DNA of 64,000 bases from Arthrobacter sp. OAP107 (lineage in GTDB: Bacteria; Actinomycetota; Actinomycetes; Actinomycetales; Micrococcaceae): contig NZ_JBEPOK010000001.1 of assembly GCF_040546765.1 (NCBI RefSeq), forward strand, positions 4,278,001 through 4,342,000. Direction: 5' to 3'. The translations under genes and the position numbers were made by a program. Position 1 is the stretch's first letter. Every line of letters begins with the position of its first letter. Shown here one piece after another: positions 29,047 to 37,197 of this stretch. The notes beneath the pieces were generated by a model. It was not told the origin of the DNA, did not search any database, and saw nothing but the letters and a program-made list of their open reading frames with translations.

Positions 29047-29868
29047 GTGGTGCAGAAAGCAGAACGGGTGGTGACCGACCGGGGCAGCCGGGGCAAGCCG
29101 GTGGGGAATGTGACCCGCGGCACCACCAACCCGAACCGCATGCGCCGGCTGGACCGGTGGCTGGCCGGGCCGCAGGCCTGGCGGCTCCGGAGGGCTGCTG
29201 ACCCGCTCGTCGTGGACCTGGGTTACGGCACCTCGCCGGCCACCGCCGTCGAACTCTTTGAACGGCTTCGGGCGGTGCGGCCGGATGTGCGCGTGTGCGG
29301 AATCGAAATCGAACCGGAGCGGGTGCGCGCGGCGAAGGCCCTTGAGCGCCCCGGCCTGAGTTTCCACAACGGCGGATTCGAACTTCCGGTGCCCGGGAAC
29401 CCGGTGTTTGTGCGCGCGTTCAACGTGCTGCGCCAGTACGAGGAGGCGGACGTCCGCGGCATCTGGGGACTGGTGCAGGGCCGGCTGGCTCCGGATGGCC
29501 TGTTCATCGACGGAACGTGCGACGAGATCGGCCGCCGCTCCGCGTGGGTTGCCCTCGATGCCGGGCGCCCCCTAAGCCTCACCATGTCGGTGCGGTTCGG
29601 GAGTTTCGTGCTGCCATCCGAGGTCGCGGAACGGCTGCCCAAGGCCCTCATCCACCGCAATGTTCCCGGCGAACGGATCCATATGTTGCTGCAGGCCATG
29701 GACCGGGCCTGGCTGGAGGCCGCGCCGCTGGCGCCGTTCGGAAACCGGCAGCGGTGGACGGCCATGTGCAGGGCACTGCTCGACGGCGGGTGGCCGGTAC
29801 ATGATGGCCCCTCGCGTTGGCGGCTCGGGGAACTTACGGTCGGCTGGGAAGCTGTGGCACCAGGCTGA
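29047..29868 (+). CDS. Class I SAM-dependent methyltransferase, unknown substrate
   Basis: 273 residues. SAM-binding motif I LVVDLGYGTSPATAVELF and motif II GIEIEPERV mark a Rossmann methyltransferase. The downstream FVRAFNVLRQYEEADVRGIW resembles the catalytic-loop region of a conserved actinobacterial family of unknown target. The start GTG 29047 leaves a short basic N-terminus. Divergent from gpmA with about 100 bases between, and convergent with the DUF2516 gene. Confidence 0.75.
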   Translation: MVQKAERVVTDRGSRGKPVGNVTRGTTNPNRMRRLDRWLAGPQAWRLRRAADPLVVDLGYGTSPATAVELFERLRAVRPDVRVCGIEIEPERVRAAKALERPGLSFHNGGFELPVPGNPVFVRAFNVLRQYEEADVRGIWGLVQGRLAPDGLFIDGTCDEIGRRSAWVALDAGRPLSLTMSVRFGSFVLPSEVAERLPKALIHRNVPGERIHMLLQAMDRAWLEAAPLAPFGNRQRWTAMCRALLDGGWPVHDGPSRWRLGELTVGWEAVAPG

Positions 29869-29880
29869 GTGCCGGCGATG

Positions 29881-30237
29881 TCACCAGGGCCCGTACGGGC
29901 CCATGTTCCGGCTGCCGCCGCGGCCTGCGTCCTTCACGGCCGGCCGGACGTCGGCCAGGTAAACGGAGGCCGCCACCACGGCTCCGAGGCCGAACAGGCC
30001 CAGCGGGCCGAGGAGGCCTCCCGACCCGCCGCCGAGCACGGACAGCGCTCCGACGGCCAGGCTGCCGCCGGTCAGTGCCAGCCAGAATGTCCTGGTGCGC
30101 TTGCCTACGGCCTCAAAGGCGTTGGGCCGGTGGCGGACGCAGTCAAAGAAGGCCCACACCTCGAGGGCCAAAGCAATCAGCCCCAGGATGTAGTAGACCG
30201 TGCTCTCAACGTAGAAAATCAGTACTCGTCCGTCCAC
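29881..30237 (-). CDS. DUF2516 family membrane protein
   Basis: 118-residue protein with three hydrophobic segments (about 10-30, 48-66 and 72-95). FFDCVRHRPNAFEAVGKRTRTFW followed by LALTGG matches the DUF2516 core. C-terminus is Gly/Arg-rich and probably cytoplasmic. Function unknown. It lies 9 bases after the PLP enzyme gene on the same strand. Confidence 0.8.
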   Translation of the reverse strand: MDGRVLIFYVESTVYYILGLIALALEVWAFFDCVRHRPNAFEAVGKRTRTFWLALTGGSLAVGALSVLGGGSGGLLGPLGLFGLGAVVAASVYLADVRPAVKDAGRGGSRNMGPYGPW

Positions 30238-30246
30238 CAGCCCAGC

Positions 30247-31431
30247 CTATCGGTCCAGCGCGTCCAGCGCCTGCTTCAAATCGGCCCAGAGGTCCTCGAC
30301 GTTTTCGATCCCGACGCTCAGCCGGACCAGGTTCTCGGGGACGCTGACCGGTTCCGCGGCGTGCCGGCGCCGCCGCTCGATGAGCGACTCCACCCCGCCG
30401 AGGGACGTTGCAGGCAGCCACAGGTTCAGGGCACGGACCAGCTTGTCCGCGGTTTCGGCGGCGCTGAGCCCGCCGGCGGCGGCAACCTGCACGCAGAGGA
30501 TGGAACCGAAGCCCGTCATTTGTGACTTGGCCAGATCGTGCCCCGGGTCCGACACGAGGCCCGGGTAGCGCACATTCTCCAGGGCCGGGTGCGCGCTCAG
30601 GCGCTCGGCAAGCACCGCTGCCGACGCCTGCGAACGCTCGATCCGCAGGGCCAGGGTCCGGAGCCCGCGCAGCGCGAGCCACGCTTCGAAGGGCCCGGCG
30701 ATGCCGCCGTGGATGATGCGGTGGTGAAGGAGGGTTTCGCGCAGTTTCGCATCAGAGGTCACCAGGGCGCCCAGCACCACGTCGGAATGGCCGGCCAGAT
30801 ACTTGGTCACCGAGTGAAGTACGACGTCGGATCCCAGGCTGAGCGGCTGCTGCACCAAGGGCGTGGAGAAGGTGTTGTCCGTGACAACGACGGCACCGGC
30901 GTCGTGCGCGGCCTGGGTCAGGGCCCGGATGTCCGCGATGCCGAGCATCGGGTTGGTGGGGCTTTCCAGCCACAGCATGTCCGCCGCTTTGCCGTCCTGC
31001 GGCGCTATCCGGGCCCGGACAGCGTCGGTATCGGCGATGTCCACGGTGCGGAGTTCCAGGAAGCCCTTCTCAGCCAGCTCGGCGGCCATGACCAGCGAGC
31101 CCGAGTAGCTGTGGGACGGCATCACCAGGACGCCCCCGTTGGGAATCAGGGAGAGTGCGGAGCTGACGGCGGCCAGGCCGGAGGAGTAAAGGAGGCCGGG
31201 CAGCGACGCGCCTTCGAGCTGGCCGAGGGCCTCTTCGAACGGGTCCCAGGTGGGGTTGGCGTAGCGGCCGTAGCCCCGGTCGCCGTCGTCCAGCGCTCCG
31301 GTGCCGAAGTACGTCGAGGAGAGCACGATGGGCGGGTTCACGGGCGCATCGTGTTCGCGGGGCGGACGGCCGGCGGCCACAACCACCGTTTCGGCAGACA
31401 GGGAGGCGGCGTGCTGATCGGAAAGACTCAT
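30247..31431 (-). CDS. Trans-sulfuration PLP enzyme (cystathionine gamma-synthase/lyase family)
   Basis: 394-residue Cys/Met-metabolism enzyme. Motifs: VNPPIVLSSTYF, YGRYANPTWDPFEEALGQLE, LLYSSGLAAVSSALSL (PLP phosphate loop), LWLESPTNPMLGIADI, VVVTDNTFSTPLVQQPLSLG and the PLP-lysine loop HSVTKYLAGHSDVVLGA. Whether it is a synthase (MetB) or lyase cannot be settled from sequence alone. Start ATG 31431 (MSLSDQHA); the longer frame upstream overlaps the tmk promoter region and is a shadow. Divergent from tmk. Confidence 0.87.
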   Translation of the reverse strand: MSLSDQHAASLSAETVVVAAGRPPREHDAPVNPPIVLSSTYFGTGALDDGDRGYGRYANPTWDPFEEALGQLEGASLPGLLYSSGLAAVSSALSLIPNGGVLVMPSHSYSGSLVMAAELAEKGFLELRTVDIADTDAVRARIAPQDGKAADMLWLESPTNPMLGIADIRALTQAAHDAGAVVVTDNTFSTPLVQQPLSLGSDVVLHSVTKYLAGHSDVVLGALVTSDAKLRETLLHHRIIHGGIAGPFEAWLALRGLRTLALRIERSQASAAVLAERLSAHPALENVRYPGLVSDPGHDLAKSQMTGFGSILCVQVAAAGGLSAAETADKLVRALNLWLPATSLGGVESLIERRRRHAAEPVSVPENLVRLSVGIENVEDLWADLKQALDALDR

Positions 31432-31540
31432 GGTCAAAGGGTACGTTGGCTCCCTGCCCGCGCGGAAAGCGGCCGCTTCCGGGAAGGTACCGAAGCGGGC
31501 ACCGGGCATTTTCGTCGGTGGAAATCGGTAGGCTGGATAA

Positions 31541-32194
31541 GTGAATATGCAGAGTTCCGGACTTTTCATCGCCTTCGAGGGCGGTGACGGTGCCGGCAAG
31601 TCAACGCAGGCGGCCCGGCTGGCCGGCACGCTGGAATCGCGCGGCCTCACCGTGCTGCGCACACGGGAACCCGGCGGGACGCCCATCGGCGAGAAGCTCC
31701 GTTCCCTGGTGCTGGACCACGGCCATGGCCACATCGACGCCCATACCGAGGCCCTGATCTTCGCCGCCTCCCGGGCCGCGCACGCCAGCCAGGTCATCAG
31801 GCCTGCCCTGGCCCGCGGCGAGGTGGTGCTCACCGACCGCTACATCGATTCCTCGGTGGCGTACCAGGGCGCCGGCCGCGGCCTCGGCACGGACGCCGTC
31901 CGCAGTGTTAACGAGTGGGCCACGTCCGGGCTGCAGCCGGACCTGACGGTGCTCCTGGACGTCCACCCGGCCGAGGGGCGGACCCGGCGCACCGCCGCGG
32001 ATGCCGCTGAGGACCGGCTGGAATCGGAAGCGGACGAGTTTCACGCCCGGATCCGGCAGGCATTCCTGGACCTCGCCGGGGCGCGCCCTGAGAGCTACCT
32101 CGTCCTCGATGCAGGACAGCCCGTCGAGGAAATTGCGGGTCTGATCCTGGAACGCGTCGAAAAGCTCCTTGCAGCAAGGGACACGCAGCCATGA
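31541..32194 (+). CDS. tmk: Thymidylate kinase
   Basis: Phosphorylates dTMP to dTDP. 217 residues; P-loop FEGGDGAGKSTQ, the DR(Y/H) motif LTDRYIDSSVAYQGAGRGLG, and REPGGTPIGE. Start GTG 31541. Overlaps holB by 4 bases (ATGA), the usual tmk-holB coupling. Confidence 0.96.
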   Translation: MNMQSSGLFIAFEGGDGAGKSTQAARLAGTLESRGLTVLRTREPGGTPIGEKLRSLVLDHGHGHIDAHTEALIFAASRAAHASQVIRPALARGEVVLTDRYIDSSVAYQGAGRGLGTDAVRSVNEWATSGLQPDLTVLLDVHPAEGRTRRTAADAAEDRLESEADEFHARIRQAFLDLAGARPESYLVLDAGQPVEEIAGLILERVEKLLAARDTQP

Positions 32195-33336
32195 CCGTTT
32201 GGGATGACCTGCAGGGGCAGCCAGCCGTCGTCGCCCAGCTGCGGCAGGCATCCATGGGTGAAGGGCTCACGCACGCCTGGCTGTTCACCGGCCCGCCGGG
32301 TTCGGGCCGTTCCAATGCAGCCAAAGCTTTCGCCGCGGCCCTGAACTGCGACCAGGACGACGTCACCATGCGCGGCTGCGGCACCTGCCCGGCGTGCCTG
32401 ACCATCCTGGGTGAAACCCACGCCGATGTCACCTTTGTCCGCACCGAAAAGGTGACCATCACCATTGAAGAGGCCCGCGATCTCGTGGCCACCGCCGGCA
32501 ACCGGCCGTCCTCGGCGCGCTGGCGGATCATCGTGGTGGAGGACGCCGACCGGATGGCGGAGCGCACCACCAACGTGCTGCTCAAGGCCATCGAAGAACC
32601 CACCCCGCGCACCATCTGGATGCTGTGTGCCCCCTCCCCCGCGGACGTCCTGGTGACCATCCGCTCGAGGTGCCGGGCAGTGGCGCTGCGGCTGCCGCCC
32701 GCCGCCGACGTCGCGGCCCTGCTGGTGAAGCGCGACGGCGTGGATCCGGCCCTTGCCGAGCGCGCGGCCCGGGCGGCCCAGAGCCACGTGGGCATCGCCC
32801 GGCGTTTGGCCCGCGACGCTGAGGCCAGGGAGCGGCGCCTGGAGACAGTCCGGTTCCCGCTGGGGCTGCGGGGCATCACGGCCGCCGTAATGATGGCGGA
32901 CAAGCTCGTGAAGATCGCCACTGAAGAAGCCACGAGCTCCAACGAGGAACGTGACGCCGCCGAAAAGGCCGCGCTGCTGGCCACCCTCGGCGCCCCGGAA
33001 ACCGGGACCCTGCCGCCGGCCATGCGCAGCCAGGTCAAGCAGCTGGAGGACGATCAAAAGCGGCGCGCCAAGCGCTCCGTCACGGATTCCCTGGACCGCA
33101 CGCTGACGGACCTCCTCTCGTTCTACCGGGATGTCCTGATCATCCAGCTGGGGAACGCCGTGGAACTGGTGAACGTTGAGCTGAGGAGCGAGCTGGAGGA
33201 GTTTGCCCAAAGGTCCGGGCCGGACGTCACCCTCGCCCGGATGGACGCCATCAACAACGCCCGCAAGCGAATCACCACCACCAACGTCGCACCGCTGCTG
33301 GCCATAGAGTCAATGGCCGCAAGCCTGATCCAGTAG
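32191..33336 (+). CDS. holB: DNA polymerase III subunit delta'
   Basis: Clamp-loader subunit. 381 residues of AAA+ fold: WLFTGPPGSGRSNAAKAF (degenerate P-loop, as expected for delta'), zinc-binding GCGTCPAC, KVTITIEEARDLV, WRIIVVEDADRMAERTTNVL and KAIEEPTPRTIWML. The sensor-1 SRC region is also visible (TIRSRCRAVAL). Coupled to tmk. Confidence 0.93.
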   Translation: MTVWDDLQGQPAVVAQLRQASMGEGLTHAWLFTGPPGSGRSNAAKAFAAALNCDQDDVTMRGCGTCPACLTILGETHADVTFVRTEKVTITIEEARDLVATAGNRPSSARWRIIVVEDADRMAERTTNVLLKAIEEPTPRTIWMLCAPSPADVLVTIRSRCRAVALRLPPAADVAALLVKRDGVDPALAERAARAAQSHVGIARRLARDAEARERRLETVRFPLGLRGITAAVMMADKLVKIATEEATSSNEERDAAEKAALLATLGAPETGTLPPAMRSQVKQLEDDQKRRAKRSVTDSLDRTLTDLLSFYRDVLIIQLGNAVELVNVELRSELEEFAQRSGPDVTLARMDAINNARKRITTTNVAPLLAIESMAASLIQ

Positions 33337-33395
33337 CCACGCCGCCGCCCGTCATTTGCCTGACCGAGCTGACACCGCCCACAAGGAGAAACCGC

Positions 33396-34970
33396 ATGAT
33401 GTCTGCACCGCCTCTGTCCTCGCGACCCCGGACCCTCGCGGCCGGGATGCGGGCGGCCGGCGCCATGGCGCTGGCCGTCCTGCTGGCATCGTGCAGTGCC
33501 TTCGGCTCGTCCAAGGACGAGTCCTCGCAGAACGGCTCGACGGGACAGGCCGACCCCTCCATAGCGGCGGCCGCACCGGAGGGGCTCAAGTCCTATTACT
33601 CCCAGAAGATCATTTGGGGGCCCTGCGAGGACAAGCTGCAGTGCGCCAAGGTCAAGGTGCCCGTCGACTACGCGAAGCCCGACGGCGATACCATCGAACT
33701 GGCGGTGGTGAAGGTCGCCAGCACCGGGAACAAGAAGGGCAGCCTGCTGGTCAACCCGGGCGGTCCGGGTGCGTCCGGCTATGACTTCGTCAGGGACGCC
33801 GGTACCAGTCACTTCTCCGAGACTGTGCGCGCCAACTACGACCTCGTGGGCTTCGATCCGCGCGGCGTCAAGCGTTCGGCACCTGTCACCTGCCTCACCG
33901 ACAAGGAGCGGGACGAGGCCCGGACGAAGGTCTACACCCCGGAGACCGATGCCGGGCTGGCGGTGCTGCGTGCCGACAACAAGGCCATCGCCGCAAAGTG
34001 TGCGCAGCAAACCGGGCCCGTGCTTGGGCACATCGACACCGTCAGTGCGGCCAAGGACCTGGACGTCCTGCGCGCGGTGCTGAACGATGCCAAGCTGAAC
34101 TACATGGGCTTTTCCTACGGGACCTTCCTCGGCTCCACGTACGCCTCGCTGTTCCCCGACAACGTGGGGCGCATGGTCCTCGACGGTGCCATCGACCCCT
34201 CGCTCAGCGCCGAGGACCTGACGCTGGGCCAGGCCCGGGCCTTCGAGAAGGCGCTGCGTGCCTACGTTGAGCATTGCCTCGGCGAGGAAGGGTGCCCCCT
34301 CAGCGGCACAGTCGACGACGGCGTGCGGCAAATCCGCGATCTCATCACCTCCGTGGTCCAGACGCCGCGCACCGCCAAGGACGGCAGGCTGGTGGGCGGC
34401 AACCTCTTCGTCAGCGGCATCGTCGTTCCGCTGTACGCCAACGAAAGCTGGCCGGCCCTGACACAGGCGCTGGACCTCGCCATGCAGGGTGATGTCAGTG
34501 CCATGCTCCGCCTGGCCGATCTGGGCGCGGACCGCTCGCCCAACGGCAAGTACACGTCCAACACGGCACTGGCCTTCGGCGCCATCAACTGCCTGGACTA
34601 TCCAACGAACAGTGACCCGGCCGCCATGCGCGCCGAAGAGAAGCGGCTCCGCGAGGCTTCCCCCACCCTGGGCTACTTCTTCGCCTATGGCGGGGCGAAC
34701 TGCGCGGACTGGCCTTACAAGAACATCCGCACCCCGGCCCCGGTGAAGTACACCGGCTCCGCACCGATCGTCGTCGTCGGCACCACCGGTGACCCTGCCA
34801 CTCCCGTGGAATGGGCCAGCGAACTGCGCAAGCAGCTGGGCAATGCGTCGCTGCTGACCTTCAAAGGCGAGGGCCACACCGCCTACGGCCGGTCCAACAC
34901 CTGCATCAGCAACGCCGTGGACAGGTACCTGGTTGACGGGAAGGAGCCAGCGGACAACACCGTCTGCTGA
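33396..34970 (+). CDS. Secreted alpha/beta-hydrolase lipoprotein, tripeptidyl-aminopeptidase type
   Basis: 524 residues. Lipobox at LAVLLASC; mature enzyme resembles the Streptomyces/Mycobacterium tripeptidyl aminopeptidases (SlpD/SlpE, CaeA group). Oxyanion region GSLLVNPGGPGASGYDF; nucleophile elbow YMGFSYGTFLGSTYA; TAP C-terminal domain with the Asp in VVGTTGDPATPVEWA and the His in FKGEGHTAYG. Three or four Cys in the cap suggest disulfides. It probably releases short peptides outside the cell. About 60 bases after holB, with AAGGAG upstream of the start. Confidence 0.9.
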   Translation: MMSAPPLSSRPRTLAAGMRAAGAMALAVLLASCSAFGSSKDESSQNGSTGQADPSIAAAAPEGLKSYYSQKIIWGPCEDKLQCAKVKVPVDYAKPDGDTIELAVVKVASTGNKKGSLLVNPGGPGASGYDFVRDAGTSHFSETVRANYDLVGFDPRGVKRSAPVTCLTDKERDEARTKVYTPETDAGLAVLRADNKAIAAKCAQQTGPVLGHIDTVSAAKDLDVLRAVLNDAKLNYMGFSYGTFLGSTYASLFPDNVGRMVLDGAIDPSLSAEDLTLGQARAFEKALRAYVEHCLGEEGCPLSGTVDDGVRQIRDLITSVVQTPRTAKDGRLVGGNLFVSGIVVPLYANESWPALTQALDLAMQGDVSAMLRLADLGADRSPNGKYTSNTALAFGAINCLDYPTNSDPAAMRAEEKRLREASPTLGYFFAYGGANCADWPYKNIRTPAPVKYTGSAPIVVVGTTGDPATPVEWASELRKQLGNASLLTFKGEGHTAYGRSNTCISNAVDRYLVDGKEPADNTVC

Positions 34971-34976
34971 CTCCGG

Positions 34977-35024
34977 GCCCGACGGCGGCCGGCGCAGCAA
35001 TTGCGGCACCGGCCGCCGTCGGGC
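34977..35024. terminator. Bidirectional terminator
   Basis: 16-bp perfect arms GCCCGACGGCGGCCGG and CCGGCCGCCGTCGGGC with a 16-nt loop; GTTT follows on the plus strand. Between convergent peptidase and HAD genes. Confidence 0.85.
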
Positions 35025-35059
35025 GTTTAAGTGCGCCGGTGACTCAGTCTGCCGGCGCC

Positions 35060-35827
35060 TCAGTGCCGGGAAGCGCGGCGCTCCAGTAGTGCCGGAAAGT
35101 CCTTGATGGAGGGCAGGACGTCGGTGGCGCCTGCGTTGCGAAGTGATGCCTCGGAGTTAGACCCGGTCAGCACCCCGGCAGCCACCGATGCCCCGGCACG
35201 GAGACCGGAATGGATGTCCGCGGCGGAGTCCCCCACCACGGCCACTTTCCGGACGTCCTCGATGTCCAGGGCCAGGACCGCCGTCAGCACCATGTCCGGG
35301 AAGGGCCTGCCCCTGCCTGCGTCCGCAGGGCACAGACTGAGGTCCGCCAGGCCCATCCAGCCCAGGGACTCGAGCACCATGTTCTGGGTGTGGCGCCCGA
35401 AGCCGGTGGCCAGGCAGACCTTGATGCCGGCGTCCCGGAGCCAGCCGATGGTGTCCTCCGCCCCGGGGACCGCCCGGACTCCGCCGTCGGCTATGAGTTC
35501 GTCGCAGTTCAGCTCGAATTTCTTGTTGGCGCCGGCCGCCGCCTGGGCATCGTGGAACAGTTCGGCGAAAACGGTCATCCGGGAGATGCCGGAACGCTCC
35601 CGCGCGTAGCGCAGCATGCCTTCGAAGCGCGCCGAGCCGGCCGCGACTCCCTGTTCCACCAGCGTGCGGGACATCGCGCGGTCCATCAGACCGCCGTCGT
35701 ACACGGTTGTACCCACCATGGCCAGCACCGCGAGCCGGACTGACGATCCATGCCCTGCCGTCTCCGCATCTGCCGAGACGGCGGTGCGGACCGCGCTGCC
35801 GGTGGAGATTGCGCTCTCTGGTGTCAT
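35060..35827 (-). CDS. Phosphonatase-like HAD protein lacking the nucleophilic Asp
   Basis: 255 residues, HAD fold with a helical C1 cap like phosphonoacetaldehyde hydrolase relatives. Motif I reads RLAVLAMVGTT: the nucleophile Asp expected before MxGTT is Ala36 (codon GCC). Motif II (CLATGF), the basic residues and motif IV (VAVVGDSAADIHSG) are kept. It is therefore probably not a normal phosphatase, unless the base is an error (GCC versus GAC). The first ~28 residues are a non-conserved extension. Start ATG 35827 has AAAGGAG upstream. No phosphonate genes are nearby. Confidence 0.8.
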   Translation of the reverse strand: MTPESAISTGSAVRTAVSADAETAGHGSSVRLAVLAMVGTTVYDGGLMDRAMSRTLVEQGVAAGSARFEGMLRYARERSGISRMTVFAELFHDAQAAAGANKKFELNCDELIADGGVRAVPGAEDTIGWLRDAGIKVCLATGFGRHTQNMVLESLGWMGLADLSLCPADAGRGRPFPDMVLTAVLALDIEDVRKVAVVGDSAADIHSGLRAGASVAAGVLTGSNSEASLRNAGATDVLPSIKDFPALLERRASRH

Positions 35828-35976
35828 GGTTAAGCTCCTTTGCCGCTAATGCGCAGGCAGGCTGCGCCACGCTTTTCATTCCAGCATCGCGGCTTTTGCT
35901 GATGCGGGCCTGAACCGGACCCGACGGCGGAATGAACGTCCCGCCAACGTCAATCGCAACCTGCAGGTCGTTCATT

Positions 35977-36006
35977 TTGACCCGGACGCGGGGACTCTAT
36001 TAGAGT
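35977..36006 (+). promoter_or_regulatory. Candidate tRNA-Thr promoter
   Basis: TTGACC (35977-35982), 18-base spacer, TAGAGT (36001-36006), about 45 bases before the tRNA. The -10 equals that of the rrn promoter candidate. Confidence 0.5.
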
Positions 36007-36051
36007 TGTCTCTTGCATGAACCGGCCGGTTTCCCGGCTGATTGGTGCGGT

Positions 36052-36124
36052 GCTTCCTTAGCTCAGTCGGTAGAGCGTTTCACTCGTAATGAAAAGGTCA
36101 TCAGTTCGATTCTGATAGGAAGCT
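36052..36124 (+). tRNA. tRNA-Thr (anticodon CGT)
   Basis: Acceptor stem GCTTCCT/AGGAAGC, D-arm TTAGCTCAGTCGG, anticodon stem-loop TTTCACTCGTAATGAAA with anticodon CGT, T-arm with TTCGATTC. 73 nt, no encoded CCA. A terminator hairpin follows directly. Confidence 0.93.
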
Positions 36125-36131
36125 CGGGAAG

Positions 36132-36174
36132 AACCCCGTATTGTCGCTCGTTCGGCGGCGGTACGGGGTTTTTT
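36132..36174 (+). terminator. tRNA-Thr terminator
   Basis: AACCCCGTA / TACGGGGTT stem followed by a run of six T, right after the tRNA. Confidence 0.85.
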
Positions 36175-36785
36175 GCTGGTTTCGCCCGGAGATGCCGACA
36201 GGCCCGGGCATACTTTTGGCGCCCCTCGGCGCAAACATCCGCTGCACCCGGGTCCGGTAAATTCGCACCCGGGAATTTTCTTGAGCCAGTATTGATCGGC
36301 CCTCGATGAGTCCTTGAGTCAGTGCGGGCAGAGTAGTCGTTACCGGCACGGAAGACCGGTTACCCGAAGTCCGCCCGCCGGACTCCCTCAAGAACGGACG
36401 TTCGCCATCATGGGTCGCAACCTGAACTCCGCAGCCGGCAGAGCCGCCACGTCCGCGATCTTCACCGCCACCCGGCCATCCCGTGCCAACAAATAACCCA
36501 CACACGTCCCCTCCGTCGTCTGGCCCCAGAACCGCGGCGGAGGGGGCCCATTCGTAAGGCAGCAAGCCATGACAGCAGCAGCGCCGGCGGCCCGGGGACC
36601 CGTCCCCGCGGCCCCAGCCAAGGGCCAGCCGCTGCTGAGCGGAACAGCAATCCAGGCACTACGCGAACCGGCGGTGCTGATGGCCCTGACCTACGGGGTT
36701 CCCGGGGTACTGGTCTTGCGAATGCTGGCCAGGATCTGGCGGAAGGGCCCCGAGGCTGCTGACGGGTCCGGGAACGGGGCCGGCG
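36175..36785. other. Region without a confident gene
   Basis: About 600 bases before the Hpt-like gene. It holds a possible 28-codon ORF (36410-36496, MGRNLNSAAGRAATSAIFTA...) with high GC3 but no clear ribosome site, then an 11-bp stem-loop (36507-36517 with 36534-36544), then an 80-codon frame (36569-36811) with one hydrophobic stretch that overlaps the Hpt start. None resembles a family I know. I found no riboswitch fold that I can name. Confidence 0.5.
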
Positions 36786-37165
36786 GTGCAAAAACACCGG
36801 CCGCAGGCTGACGCGCCCCAGCCGACCCTGGACGGGCGGCACCTCCGGGACCTGGCGGAGGATTGCTCGACGGCGGCCGCCGAGGCCTTCGCGGACAATT
36901 ACACGGCCCTGCTCACGCAGCGCGTTGACCGCATCGTCCGGAGTATCGGCGTCGGGCACCGTGAGATGGCGATGGATGCCGCCCTCAGCCTGCGGACGGC
37001 GTCGTCCATGGCTGGCCCCTGCGGATGAGCCACCTGTGCAGCCGGCTGGAGAAGGCCCTGATGGCCGCTGACCTGGCCGCTGCCGCAGGCGTGGCGCGGG
37101 ACATCGACCTGCACCTGCCGGAGCTGCAGGAGGCCTTCGCCAGCCGGCGCCGCCCCGACCGGTAG
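36786..37165 (+). pseudogene. Hpt-like four-helix protein, interrupted by a frameshift
   Basis: From GTG 36786: LRDLAEDCSTAAAEAFADNY, RVDRIVRSIGVGHREMAMDA and ALSLRTASSMAG, then a stop at 37026-37028. In another frame it continues as LRMSHLCSRLEKALMAADLA and IDLHLPELQEAF, ending at 37163-37165. One missing base in GGCCCCTG (37014-37020) joins the two parts, giving about 126 residues. The helices match the actinobacterial Hpt-domain family, but the phospho-His of the HxLKGS motif is Leu here (ALSLRTASS), so phosphotransfer is unlikely. Confidence 0.6.
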
Positions 37166-37197
37166 GCCTTCCCCCGGTTGCGGCCCTTCTGCCTGCT

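Noticed and set aside
31432..31833. N-terminal extension of the PLP enzyme up to 31833
   Set aside because: It runs antisense through tmk and lacks family similarity; ATG 31431 fits the conserved start.
36200..36410. Riboswitch-like structure downstream of tRNA-Thr
   Set aside because: Several GC stems are present but none of the conserved cores of the SAM, cobalamin, c-di-AMP or c-di-GMP classes could be matched.
36569..36811. 80-codon plus-strand frame with a hydrophobic stretch
   Set aside because: Weak ribosome site, overlaps the Hpt-like gene, no known family; not enough to call a gene.
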